From the NCBI GenBank assembly GCA_022402445.1, contig JAKRSF010000003.1:186001-250000 (forward strand): a stretch of 64,000 nucleotides of DNA. The letters run 5' to 3'. The DNA comes from Cyanobacteriota bacterium. GTDB taxonomy: Bacteria; Cyanobacteriota; Cyanobacteriia; CACIAM-69d. Of this stretch, positions 20,317-29,022 are shown one piece after another. The first letter of the stretch is position 1. Every line of letters begins with the position of its first letter. The notes beneath the pieces are model-generated. The model was not told where the DNA came from. It saw only the letters and a list, made by a program, of their open reading frames with translations, and searched no databases. The position numbers were made by a program, and so were the translations under genes.

Positions 20317-23300
20317 ATGGTTCAAGAGTTGAATCGCCCCCAGGCTTCGCAAGCTTTTCCCGACAATGCCCCCACGGCCTATCCCGTGTTCTACCGGACC
20401 TACAGCCGCCGGACTCCCCAGGGCGATCGCGAAACCTGGCCCCAGGTCTGTGCGCGATCGCTCGCGGGCCTCGTGAAACTGGGCAAGCTAACGGATCCCG
20501 AAGCGGATCTGATCCGGCGGATGCAGGACAAGCTCTGGGCCTTGCCGTCCGGGCGCTGGCTGTGGGTGGGGGGCACCCCCTGGCTCGAAAATTCCGCCAA
20601 CTTCTCAGGGGCCTACAACTGCACCAGCACCAATGTCACCGACTGGCGCGCCTTTGGTCTGATGATGGATCTGGCGATGATGGGCTGCGGCACCGGAGCG
20701 GTCCTGGAGCCGAAATATATCGAACAGCTCCCCGCCATCCGTAATCCCCTCACGGTCGAGGCGCGCGGCGTCCAGGGGGAAGTGCCCGCCGGTCAGCGTC
20801 AGGAGAACACCACGGTTGCGATCGCGGGCGATCGCGTAGAAATCATCGTGGGGGACAGCCGCCAGGGGTGGGTGTACTCCTACCAAACCCTCCTGGAACT
20901 GTCGAGCGATGAACGCTTCGGCGGTCGCCCCGTCCATGTCACCGTCGATGTGAGCAATATTCGCCCCACCGGCGAACCCCTCAAGGGCTTTGGGGGCGTC
21001 GCCAACCCGGTCAAGGTGCCGGAAATGTACCACAAACTGACCAAGGTGCTCAATGGGGCTGTGGGCCGCAAACTGACCTCCGTTGAGTGCTGCCTTTTGA
21101 TCGACGAAGCGGCGGTAGTGGTCGTTGCCGGCAACGTCCGCCGCTGTCTGCCGGAAGACGCCCTGGTTCATACCGATCGCGGCCTCGTCCCCATTCAGCA
21201 GGTCCAGGTGGGCGATCGCGTGCAAACGCCCCTCGGCTTCCGGCGCGTGGTCGATAAATTCGATCAGGGCATCCAAGACGTGTACGACGTGGAAACCAAC
21301 GCCACCGCACCGCGCGCCACGCTCAACCACCGTATGGCCGTTCTCACCGACGCCAAGGGTGGCCTGACCTGGAAACGCATCGGAGACCTGCAACCGGGCG
21401 ATCGCCTGCTCCACAGCACCCAAATTCTCCCCGGCTCCGTCACCACCCTGCCCCAGGACTTCACGGACCAACGCCCGCCCCAAAGCCGCACCGCCAAACC
21501 CCTAACCATTCCTAGCCTGAGCGCAGACGTGGCCTGGTTAATCGGCTTCACCCATGGGGATGGAAACGTGACCGTCGGTCGCAACAAGCACGACAAACCC
21601 TACGGCTACGTGATGTGGGCCACCAATGCTCGCCAGCCTGAACTGGCCCAACGGCTTCAGGACAAGCTGGATCGCGCCCTAGCCCTCTTTGGTCAAACGG
21701 TTCGCCACAGCAAAGTTCGCGGCGAAAATACCCTTCGTTCCATCTGCTGCTCCATCCGCCTAGCGGAATACTTCCACCGCCACATCAAACAACCCCAGCA
21801 ACCGATCACGATTCCCCCCTTCATCCTTCAGGGATCGGCAGAGGTGCGAGCTGCCTATCTGGCGGGCGTCATGGACAGTGACGGTGCAGCCCACAATCGT
21901 CCGCCCCACCTGGTGACCACGGTTTACCCAAATTTCGCTCGCCAGGTGGCAGCGGTCCTCTCCAGCCTGGGATTGGCGGGCCGCATGTCTCTCACGCGCC
22001 CTGAAGTCAGCCATTGGCGAGTCAAATACAATGTCCTGCTGCCCGCCTTCAAGCGGGAATACAACGCCCTAATCGCGCCCCATTCCGTCAAGGGAGCCCT
22101 GCGGGAGGGCCTAAAATCCCATGGCTTTACCCTACCGGGCGAGATGATGCGGGAAACCTATACCTACAGCGAGATGCGGGGTATGGGATTTGAGGGAAGT
22201 CGCCAGGTGGCCTCGAACTATGAGCGCTATCGGGCCGAGTCCGAGGTGAACCTAGACATTCCCGTGACAGTCAAAGGGCTAGGAAGCTATGACTCGGTGC
22301 AGACCTACGACATCGAGGTAGAAGAAGCCCACTGTTTCTATTGCGATGGCTACCTAACCCACAATTCGGCGGGGATGCGTCAGGGCACTTCGGAGGATGC
22401 AGCCTTTGCGATGGCGAAGGAAAACCTTTGGCAGCAGGACGATCAGGGCAATTGGCGCATTGATCCGGATCGCGACTCACTTAGGATGGCGAACCATACG
22501 CGGGTCTTCCATCACAAACCCACCGAAGAGGAGTGTGTCGCCGCCGTTCGCAAGCAGTTCTATTCGGGCGAGGGGGCGATTCAGTGGGCTGGGGAGGCGA
22601 TCGCGCGGTCCAATGCCGATATCGTGCCGCCGGAGCGCAAGGCGGAATTCATTGCGGCCTATGGGGCGGGGCAGGGGCGAGCGTGGCTCAAGGCAGCGGA
22701 TCCATCCCAGGGCGATCGCGAGTTGGATCATCGCCTCGGTCGCTATGGCCTGAATCCATGCGGTGAAATCTTAGGTGAGGATTTTCACTGTGTTTCAGGT
22801 GAGACGATGATGATAACACGTTCAGGGATGGCCCCAATTGCATCCCTGATCGGTCAAGTGGTGGAAGTTTGGAACGGTCGGCGCTGGAGTGCGGTCACGC
22901 CCATCCAAACGGGCCGCGATCGCGCCCTCTTCCGGGTTCGTTTTGGCGATGGAACCTACCTTGACGTCACCGAAGGCCATCGATTCTTTGTCAAAGATCG
23001 CTTTGGCAAAGCCTATGGGGAACGGACCACCGCCGAATTGATCGAACAGTTGCCCAGCTTGAAATATGCGTTGCACACTGAGCCATTCCAAATTGACTAT
23101 CAGGATGGAAAGGCCATCGATCCCATTTGGGCCTATACCCTTGGGCAATTGGTGGGAGACGGCTCCCTTTGCCAGTCCCATGGCAAACCTCAACTCCAAC
23201 TGCGGCTGTATGGTGCTGAAACCTACCGGAAAGAACTCGCCATTGCGGGCCGCACCTCTGGCAAGCCCAAGTTCTACGCGGAAAATCCCGAGACCCCATG

Positions 23301-24840
23301 CTTGCTCTATACCGGGTTTCAGAATGAATTTGATCCCGACCAGGTGCGGGCTTTAAAGCAAACGGCGGAACCTTTTGAGGCGATCGCCACCTGGAATCGC
23401 GAGGCTATTCTGCATTTTATTGCGGGCTTGATTGATTCCGATGGTTCATCCGTGGCTTCCGGTGGAGTCCGTCTTTACCTATCAGACTACGATCGCGCCT
23501 ACCGCGTTTATCTGCTGCTGCTGAAATGTGGAATTCGCAGTTCCGTCAATTTGCTGGCAACGGCGGGAACGCGGACAAATTTGGGTGTTCGTCGCAAGGA
23601 TCTGTGGTACCTCCAGATTACGGATGCTCGAGCTATCCCCTGTCAACGGGTGGATACCAGCAATGGCCATGCGCCAAAGTCCAAAGGGAAATGGCAAGTG
23701 ATTCGGGCGATCGAACCCATCGAGGGGCGCTACGACACCTTCTGTTTCAATGAACCGGAATTCCACAAGGGCGTCTTTGGCGGTACCCTAACCGGTCAGT
23801 GCAACTTAGGTGAGATTCATCTCAATCAAATCAATCCCACGGACCGGACTGCCCAGCGGGATGCGTTCATGGCGGGGGGGCTGGCGGTGGCGAGCCTGCT
23901 CAATCACCGGTTCGAGGAGGAGCGCTATCGCTTCAGTCGTGAGGTGGATCCGATTGTGGGGGTATCCTTCACGGGGCTGTTTGACTTTTTTGTCCAAGCC
24001 TTTGGGGTGGAGTGGCTGAAATGGTGGGAGGCGGGCCGTCCGGAAACGCCGGAGGGCCTTGGGTTCAAGGCGCAGGAGCGGGACTATCTCACCTTCTGGC
24101 GCGATACGGTCCATGAAACGGTCTGGGAATATTGCGATCGCCACGGCCTGCGCCGCCCCAACCGCTGTACGACGGTGCAGCCGAGTGGCACTAAATCCTT
24201 GCTGACGGGGGCATCGCCCGGTTGGCACCCGCCCAAGGCGGCGCGGTTCATTCGGCGGATTACGTTTCGCAAGAATGATCCGGTGGCCCTGGCCTGTATG
24301 GACTATGGCTACAGCATTGTGCCGTCCCAGTCCGATAAGGATGAGGCCGGTAATTTGCTGACGGATCCGTTTGATGCGCGCTGTACGGAATGGCTGGTGG
24401 AAATTCCGGTGGCGGTGTCCTGGGCGGATCTGCCCGGTGCGGATACGATCGCGATCGAGCATTTTTCAGCCCTGGCGCAGTTTGATTTCTACATGCAGGT
24501 GCAGCGGCATTACACGACCCACAACACCAGCGCGACCATTGAACTGCGGGAGGATGAAATCGAGGCGCTGGGTCAGGCAATCCATGGGGCGATCGCCAAT
24601 GACGACGGCTACATCAGTGCGGCGCTGCTGGCGCGGTTTGATGCGCCGTTCCCGCGGCTGCCGTTCGAGAAGATCGATCGCGGCACCTATGATCGCCTGC
24701 ACCGGGAGATGCTGGAGCGGCGGCGGGTGGAGGATTTCACCAGCGCCCTGAAGCGCTACGATCGCGGTGAAATGGAGGAGGCCGGTCCGGCGGGCTGCGA
24801 TTCGGACAAGTGCCTGCTGCCGGAGGTGCCCCCGGCCTAA
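20317..24840 (+). CDS. nrdJ: Adenosylcobalamin-dependent (class II) ribonucleotide reductase with two inteins
   Basis: Makes deoxyribonucleotides using adenosylcobalamin as radical source. The precursor is 1507 residues; removing inteins of 407 and 337 residues leaves 763, the normal size of monomeric class II enzymes. Exteins are 20317-21144, 22366-22788 and 23800-24840. Visible marks: the YNCTSTNV cysteine, the active-site NPCGE cysteine, TTVQPSGTKSLLTGASPG, and a C-terminal Cys pair (GCDSDKCLLPE) that should re-reduce the site. The ATG at 20317 starts the recognisable N-terminus. No obvious cobalamin riboswitch is seen. Splicing is required for activity. Confidence 0.93.
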   Translation: MVQELNRPQASQAFPDNAPTAYPVFYRTYSRRTPQGDRETWPQVCARSLAGLVKLGKLTDPEADLIRRMQDKLWALPSGRWLWVGGTPWLENSANFSGAYNCTSTNVTDWRAFGLMMDLAMMGCGTGAVLEPKYIEQLPAIRNPLTVEARGVQGEVPAGQRQENTTVAIAGDRVEIIVGDSRQGWVYSYQTLLELSSDERFGGRPVHVTVDVSNIRPTGEPLKGFGGVANPVKVPEMYHKLTKVLNGAVGRKLTSVECCLLIDEAAVVVVAGNVRRCLPEDALVHTDRGLVPIQQVQVGDRVQTPLGFRRVVDKFDQGIQDVYDVETNATAPRATLNHRMAVLTDAKGGLTWKRIGDLQPGDRLLHSTQILPGSVTTLPQDFTDQRPPQSRTAKPLTIPSLSADVAWLIGFTHGDGNVTVGRNKHDKPYGYVMWATNARQPELAQRLQDKLDRALALFGQTVRHSKVRGENTLRSICCSIRLAEYFHRHIKQPQQPITIPPFILQGSAEVRAAYLAGVMDSDGAAHNRPPHLVTTVYPNFARQVAAVLSSLGLAGRMSLTRPEVSHWRVKYNVLLPAFKREYNALIAPHSVKGALREGLKSHGFTLPGEMMRETYTYSEMRGMGFEGSRQVASNYERYRAESEVNLDIPVTVKGLGSYDSVQTYDIEVEEAHCFYCDGYLTHNSAGMRQGTSEDAAFAMAKENLWQQDDQGNWRIDPDRDSLRMANHTRVFHHKPTEEECVAAVRKQFYSGEGAIQWAGEAIARSNADIVPPERKAEFIAAYGAGQGRAWLKAADPSQGDRELDHRLGRYGLNPCGEILGEDFHCVSGETMMITRSGMAPIASLIGQVVEVWNGRRWSAVTPIQTGRDRALFRVRFGDGTYLDVTEGHRFFVKDRFGKAYGERTTAELIEQLPSLKYALHTEPFQIDYQDGKAIDPIWAYTLGQLVGDGSLCQSHGKPQLQLRLYGAETYRKELAIAGRTSGKPKFYAENPETPCLLYTGFQNEFDPDQVRALKQTAEPFEAIATWNREAILHFIAGLIDSDGSSVASGGVRLYLSDYDRAYRVYLLLLKCGIRSSVNLLATAGTRTNLGVRRKDLWYLQITDARAIPCQRVDTSNGHAPKSKGKWQVIRAIEPIEGRYDTFCFNEPEFHKGVFGGTLTGQCNLGEIHLNQINPTDRTAQRDAFMAGGLAVASLLNHRFEEERYRFSREVDPIVGVSFTGLFDFFVQAFGVEWLKWWEAGRPETPEGLGFKAQERDYLTFWRDTVHETVWEYCDRHGLRRPNRCTTVQPSGTKSLLTGASPGWHPPKAARFIRRITFRKNDPVALACMDYGYSIVPSQSDKDEAGNLLTDPFDARCTEWLVEIPVAVSWADLPGADTIAIEHFSALAQFDFYMQVQRHYTTHNTSATIELREDEIEALGQAIHGAIANDDGYISAALLARFDAPFPRLPFEKIDRGTYDRLHREMLERRRVEDFTSALKRYDRGEMEEAGPAGCDSDKCLLPEVPPA
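21145..22365 (+). mobile_element. Intein 1 in nrdJ, with LAGLIDADG homing endonuclease
   Basis: In-frame insertion of 407 codons between GNVRR and SAGMRQ of the reductase. It starts with Cys (CLPEDALVHTDRG, splicing block A), has a TxxH-like TLNH block B, and ends in His-Asn (GYLTHN) with Ser as the first downstream residue: a canonical splice junction. Two LAGLIDADG-type helices (LIGFTHGDG and LAGVMDSDG) show a complete homing endonuclease. No stop or frameshift, so it looks active. Confidence 0.93.
22789..23799 (+). mobile_element. Intein 2 in nrdJ, ending in Gly-Gln, with LAGLIDADG endonuclease
   Basis: In-frame insertion of 337 codons between GEDFH and CNLGE. It begins CVSGETMMITRSG (block A), has TEGH as block B, and carries two LAGLIDADG-type helices (LGQLVGDGS and IAGLIDSDG). 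The end is GGTLTGQ followed by Cys, so the terminal residue is Gln rather than Asn and the penultimate is Gly rather than His. Gln-ending inteins are known in reductase genes and can splice. The downstream Cys is also a conserved residue of the enzyme. Confidence 0.9.
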
Positions 24841-24858
24841 TGATCTGAACCTGTCCTC

Positions 24859-24892
24859 AACCCTGGCGATCACGCCGTTGATCGTCAGGGTT
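24859..24892 (+). terminator. Strong hairpin after nrdJ
   Basis: A 14-bp stem (24859-24872 with 24879-24892, one G-U pair) around a 6-base loop, 19 bases after the nrdJ stop. No T-run follows, so it may be a transcript-stabilising hairpin or weak terminator. Confidence 0.55.
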
Positions 24893-24939
24893 GCGCCCAT
24901 TTCCGTTCCTGTTCCCACGTCCGAGGAGGTGCGATCGCC

Positions 24940-26157
24940 ATGGCCCGTCCCCAATCCCGCCAGCGGCGATCGGTGCCCCCGTGGTGGTCTCGTCTGGGTC
25001 GCCAGGGACGCCGCCATTGGCGACGGGTGGCGATCGCGGTGATCCTGTTTGGGGTGGGGGGGGCGATCGCCTTTTTTGATACGGGCTTGGCGGAGCGATC
25101 GCGATCGCAATTTTCCGTCGATGGCCTTTGGCCCCCCGTGGCCCCGAGCCTCTCGGAGACGGACTTTTTTAAGCGCAATCACCTGGCCGCCGCCGCCCGC
25201 CGCATTCAGCCCCAGGTGCTGGTGTTGGGGGTCGGGGAACCGCGCCCCATCGACAACGGCACCACGGTCTACCCCGAGGTGGGCACGGGCCTGCTGCTGG
25301 ACGGCCAGGGCACCTATGGCGTCACGGCGGCCAGCGTTGTGGGGCGGGGCGATCAGCCGATCGCGGCCCTGTTGGCGGATGGGCGACGGGTGGCGGCGAC
25401 GGTGCGCGGCATTGATCCGGTCCTGGGGATTGCCGTCATTGTCCTGGGGACCGGACGCCGCCCCGATGCTGCCCTGGATCTGGGGAAACCGCCCAAACCG
25501 GGGGACTGGACCGTGGCGATCGGCAGTCCGGCGGGCCTCACGCGCACCGTGGCGATCGGCACCGTCAGCGCCACCGATCGCGGCCTAGAACTGGCGGGCA
25601 TTTCCGATCGCCAGGGGGAATTTATTCAAATTGATGCGGCCATCACCCAGGGGCTCGAAGGGGGGCCTTTAGTCAATGGCAGCGGGGCCGCGATCGCCCT
25701 GATGGTGCGTCCCACCACAACGACGGATGCGCCCCCCTACGGCATTCCCCTCACGGCGGTTTTGCGCAGCGCGGAACAGTTGATGGCCACGGGCCGCGCC
25801 CGCCATGGGCATTTGGGCCTGGTGCTGACTCCCCTGACGCGCGATCGCCGCGATACCCTCAATGGCTTTTTGGAACCGGCGGAACTGATTACGGCCTCCC
25901 AGGGGCTGGCGGTGGTAGCGGTGGATCCCGATGGACCGGCGGCCCAGCGGCTGCGGGAGGGGGATGTGATCGTAGCGATGGATGGGCAGCCCGTGGATAG
26001 TTTGGCGGCCTATCGGATGGCCCTGCACCGGGCGGCGATCGCGGATCCCACCCAACCTGCACTGCCACCGATGTCGATCACGCTCCGGCGGGGCGATCGC
26101 ACCTTGACCCTGGCGATCGCCCCCGCCCTCACCCGCACACTGCTGCCGCCCCCATAA
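24940..26157 (+). CDS. HtrA/Deg-fold protein lacking the catalytic triad, with PDZ domain
   Basis: A membrane-anchored trypsin-fold protein related to HtrA/DegP. In 405 residues: a basic N-terminus, one membrane segment (about 29-47), a trypsin-like domain (about 80-285) and one PDZ domain (about 295-395, GLAVVAVDPDGPAAQ). The fold is recognisable, but all three catalytic positions look replaced: the usual NAHVV histidine block reads TAASVV, the Asp block (DVAV) reads GIAV, and GNSGGPL reads GLEGGPL. I infer a pseudoprotease, perhaps a periplasmic scaffold or sensor. The frame is long and intact, so it is not a decayed gene. Confidence 0.75.
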   Translation: MARPQSRQRRSVPPWWSRLGRQGRRHWRRVAIAVILFGVGGAIAFFDTGLAERSRSQFSVDGLWPPVAPSLSETDFFKRNHLAAAARRIQPQVLVLGVGEPRPIDNGTTVYPEVGTGLLLDGQGTYGVTAASVVGRGDQPIAALLADGRRVAATVRGIDPVLGIAVIVLGTGRRPDAALDLGKPPKPGDWTVAIGSPAGLTRTVAIGTVSATDRGLELAGISDRQGEFIQIDAAITQGLEGGPLVNGSGAAIALMVRPTTTTDAPPYGIPLTAVLRSAEQLMATGRARHGHLGLVLTPLTRDRRDTLNGFLEPAELITASQGLAVVAVDPDGPAAQRLREGDVIVAMDGQPVDSLAAYRMALHRAAIADPTQPALPPMSITLRRGDRTLTLAIAPALTRTLLPPP

Positions 26158-26221
26158 TCATTTCAGGGGGTTTAGTCAAAAACAAACTCACTTATCAATC
26201 TACAGGCCCTAGCCCAGGGTG

Positions 26222-26569
26222 CTAGGCGCGACCGGGCAGGAAACGGCCCGCCCCTTCCACGGACGCCCGGAACGGGGCCACCGCCTCATTAAATTCAATG
26301 GGCAGGACCGCCACCACGTTTTCATGGGGCCGGGGGATGATCACCCAGGATTCCACCGCGCCGCCGGATGTGGCATTGGCCGCTTCGATGCCCGCCTCGA
26401 CGGAGCGTTTTACCTCGGACACATCGCCGCGCACGTTCACCGTGAAGCGGGCGCTACCCACGCGGATGTAGCCCACCAGGGTGACCCGGCCTGCTTTCAC
26501 CATGGCGTCGGCGGCGGCCAAAACCGCCGGAAAACCTTTTGTTTCGATTGAGCCAACCGCCTGCGGCAT
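26222..26569 (-). CDS. ccmK4: Carboxysome shell hexamer protein, CcmK4-like
   Basis: BMC-domain shell protein forming hexameric tiles of the carboxysome. The ATG at 26569 gives 115 residues starting [14 protein letters not shown]; the core [15 protein letters not shown] and the C-terminal [16 protein letters not shown] are diagnostic, and the pore-loop region is [10 protein letters not shown]. The C-terminal tail ([12 protein letters not shown]) is slightly long for CcmK2, more like CcmK3/K4. The main ccm operon is not here; cyanobacterial ccmK3/K4 are often separate, but no partner copy is adjacent. K4 rather than K3 is a judgement. An in-frame start at 26632 is unlikely. Confidence 0.85.
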   Translation of the reverse strand: MPQAVGSIETKGFPAVLAAADAMVKAGRVTLVGYIRVGSARFTVNVRGDVSEVKRSVEAGIEAANATSGGAVESWVIIPRPHENVVAVLPIEFNEAVAPFRASVEGAGRFLPGRA

Positions 26570-26832
26570 GGATGCTCTCCTTTTAGAAAAAGCTGCTTGT
26601 GTTGTTGTTGTGGGGGGAGTACCGGTCTGCATCCGGCGTCCGAGCGCCCTCTATTCTACGACGGCTCGGGTCTCCCGCCGCAGGGGACCGCGATCGCGGT
26701 TTTGGCCATGGATTTCAGTGGCTTTGGATTTTTCGGGGCGAGCCTGGTGCCGCCCTATACCAAGGCCGCCTTGGGGTGATGGATACTAGGGGATGTGAAG
26801 TGCTGTTGCTGACGGATCGGAGTTTGTGAGCC

Positions 26833-27165
26833 ATGGGCCTCGCTGAATTTGCGCTAGACGATGGGACAACGATCCTGATGGAAGTGGCGGAGAGTGGCAA
26901 CAGCCGTGGATTTGAGCGGGCGTCCAAAGGGGGCGATCTCGCCATCAAGGCCAAAAAGTCTTTTGCTGAGGCGATGGATCAAGTGAAGCCCGTGGCCGAA
27001 ACGGTGATGATGAAATTGCGGGGTATGAACCAACCGGCGGATGAGGTGGAGGTGAAATTTAACCTCAAGCTATCGGCGGATGCGGGGGCGATTATTACGT
27101 CGGTGGGGGGGGAGGCGAGTTTTGAGGTCACGCTGAAGTGGAAGTCCGGTAATAACGCTAGTTGA
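26833..27165 (+). CDS. Trypsin-co-occurring (Trypco1/CU044_2847-type) protein
   Basis: Small globular protein of the family found next to trypsin-like proteases in predicted conflict systems. The 110 residues show the family pattern: DDGTTILMEVAE near the start, a central helix (FAEAMDQVKPVAETVM), then EVEVKFNLKLSADAGAIIT and a final strand EVTLKW. No enzyme motif is visible; a role as adaptor, inhibitor or substrate of the next gene's protease is inferred. It begins the island and lies 16 bp before the protease gene, so co-transcription is likely. Confidence 0.75.
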   Translation: MGLAEFALDDGTTILMEVAESGNSRGFERASKGGDLAIKAKKSFAEAMDQVKPVAETVMMKLRGMNQPADEVEVKFNLKLSADAGAIITSVGGEASFEVTLKWKSGNNAS

Positions 27166-27181
27166 GCGTTCGATCAAGTCG

Positions 27182-28972
27182 ATGCCTGTGAGTTCTAGGT
27201 CGTCTTCGCAGTTATTTCAGCACTTTGATCGCGCGATTGTTCGCTTCTTTAAGGCTAATGGCAAGGAGGAGGCGGGCGCGGGATTTTTGATTGACCATAA
27301 CTATGTGGTGACCTGTGCCCATGTGGTGAATGCGGTGCTTGGGCTGTCGGATCGGTCACCCGATCGCCCGACGGAGCCTATTGCTTTGGAATTTGTCCCG
27401 GCTCGGGAGATGCGATCGGCGCGGGTGGTTGGTTGGCATCCTGTGTTGGAAACGGGTGAAATTTCCCTGACCACGTTGGAGGATTTGGCGGTTTTGCAAT
27501 TGACCGCTCCGCCACCGGATGCCGCGATCGCGGCGGGGCCATTTTTGTCCATGGATTATTCCGTGGGGGGTTCCTTTAAGGCATTCGGGTTTGCGGATGA
27601 GGCAGGGCGTTGGGCCTATGGGACATTGCGCGATCGCTGGCCCACCACCGGTTGGATTCAGCTAGAGGCGGAAAAAACTGAAGGAAAACGCATTGAAGGG
27701 GGCTTTAGTGGGACGCCTGTTTGGGATGAACAACAAAAAATCATAGGAATTGTGGTAGCAGCAGACAAGACTGTCGATGATCGCGTGGCGATGGCAATTC
27801 CGGCGGAAAAAATACGATTAGCGCTCCGAGGAATTGATATTGAGAGCTTGGGTTTAATTCTCCAAGCCCCCGCTAATATTCCCAACAACTGGATTCGTTT
27901 ATACAACCTAATTAAGCCAGCGGGTTATTTAGTTCATTGCCCGATCGCGCCCCACGATTTTTTGACGGCGTTGCAGGATATGAGTTGGCCGCCGGATGCG
28001 CCCGGTGATGCCCTGCTACTGTTTGTGGCGGGGTTGGTGTTGGATTTAGCTGTTCAGAAAGAAGTGCGCGATCGCCTCATGGAGTGGCTAGGGACTCGCG
28101 CCTCTAATCCAATTGACCTAGAGCACTATATTCGACAGCTTGATCGAGAGGAGGAAGAGATTCAAGCTAAAAATGACAACACTGATCCTTGCGTTTTAGT
28201 CGTATTAGAGAAAAGCGCCCAGTCCCCTGGATTCTATCGAGTGCAGGCTTGGGCCATGGGCGATCGCCATCAGCCGCGCCATGAGCTATTGCACGATAGC
28301 GAAGCGCCATTGATGACCTTCGCAGATTTGCCCCAGTGGCTAGGAATGCTCAAGGCGCGCATGGCCCCCTATGCCTGGACTGAACGCACCATCGAGATTT
28401 TTTTGCCGCTGGAATTGCTCAATGAAGCGATTGATCAAATTGCCCCAGAGGAGGATGATTTTGATGCATTATTTTCCCTGCCGTTGGGGTGTGAATATCG
28501 CGTGGTGGTGCGCTTCAGTGAACGCTTGCAGGAAACCTATAAATATCGCGGGGAATGGCAACAGAAATGGCGACAACTGCAAAATCATCAACAGGATTGC
28601 GCAAGACAACGGCTGCGCTTGGGTGATTGCGCGTCTGAAAATGATCTGAAAATGTTGGTTCGTGATCTGATGCGGCCCGATGCGATCGGCATTCGTCGCA
28701 GTCAGCCGCCCGAGTCGGACCTGCGCCGCAGTATTCTGGCGGCATCGTTGCGGACGGGGTTGCCGGTGGCCGCTTGGGTGCGCTGCGATCGCCCCGGCCT
28801 CAACTGCTCGGAGGAGCTTGATCGCGTGATTATTGGCCCCCTCGCCACCCTGCCTGATCGCGTCCATGAAGCCCGCCGTCAGGATACGGAAATCGGTCAA
28901 CACCTTTCATTGATGTGGGACGATCCCACCTGTTTACCGCCCGGTTATCTCGATAGTCCATTGATCTCCTAG
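27182..28972 (+). CDS. Trypsin-like protease with VMAP-type C-terminal region
   Basis: Predicted effector of a vWA/MoxR-associated system. The N-terminal about 220 residues are a trypsin-fold protease with an intact triad: His47 in VVTCAHVVN, Asp101 in LEDLAVLQL and Ser176 in GGFSGTPVW. The remaining 375 residues have no enzyme motif but fit the vWA-MoxR-associated protein (VMAP) middle and C-terminal regions: PCVLVVLE, a central FLPLELLNEAIDQ, EYRVVVRFSERLQETY, and a WVRCDRPG segment. No signal peptide or membrane segment, so it is cytoplasmic. The second half is AT-richer than the chromosome around it. The MoxR gene follows after 50 bp. Confidence 0.8.
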   Translation: MPVSSRSSSQLFQHFDRAIVRFFKANGKEEAGAGFLIDHNYVVTCAHVVNAVLGLSDRSPDRPTEPIALEFVPAREMRSARVVGWHPVLETGEISLTTLEDLAVLQLTAPPPDAAIAAGPFLSMDYSVGGSFKAFGFADEAGRWAYGTLRDRWPTTGWIQLEAEKTEGKRIEGGFSGTPVWDEQQKIIGIVVAADKTVDDRVAMAIPAEKIRLALRGIDIESLGLILQAPANIPNNWIRLYNLIKPAGYLVHCPIAPHDFLTALQDMSWPPDAPGDALLLFVAGLVLDLAVQKEVRDRLMEWLGTRASNPIDLEHYIRQLDREEEEIQAKNDNTDPCVLVVLEKSAQSPGFYRVQAWAMGDRHQPRHELLHDSEAPLMTFADLPQWLGMLKARMAPYAWTERTIEIFLPLELLNEAIDQIAPEEDDFDALFSLPLGCEYRVVVRFSERLQETYKYRGEWQQKWRQLQNHQQDCARQRLRLGDCASENDLKMLVRDLMRPDAIGIRRSQPPESDLRRSILAASLRTGLPVAAWVRCDRPGLNCSEELDRVIIGPLATLPDRVHEARRQDTEIGQHLSLMWDDPTCLPPGYLDSPLIS

Positions 28973-29022
28973 CGATCGCGCCCCATTCACCTCCGCCGCC
29001 CTATCATCCCTCTGAGCATTCC

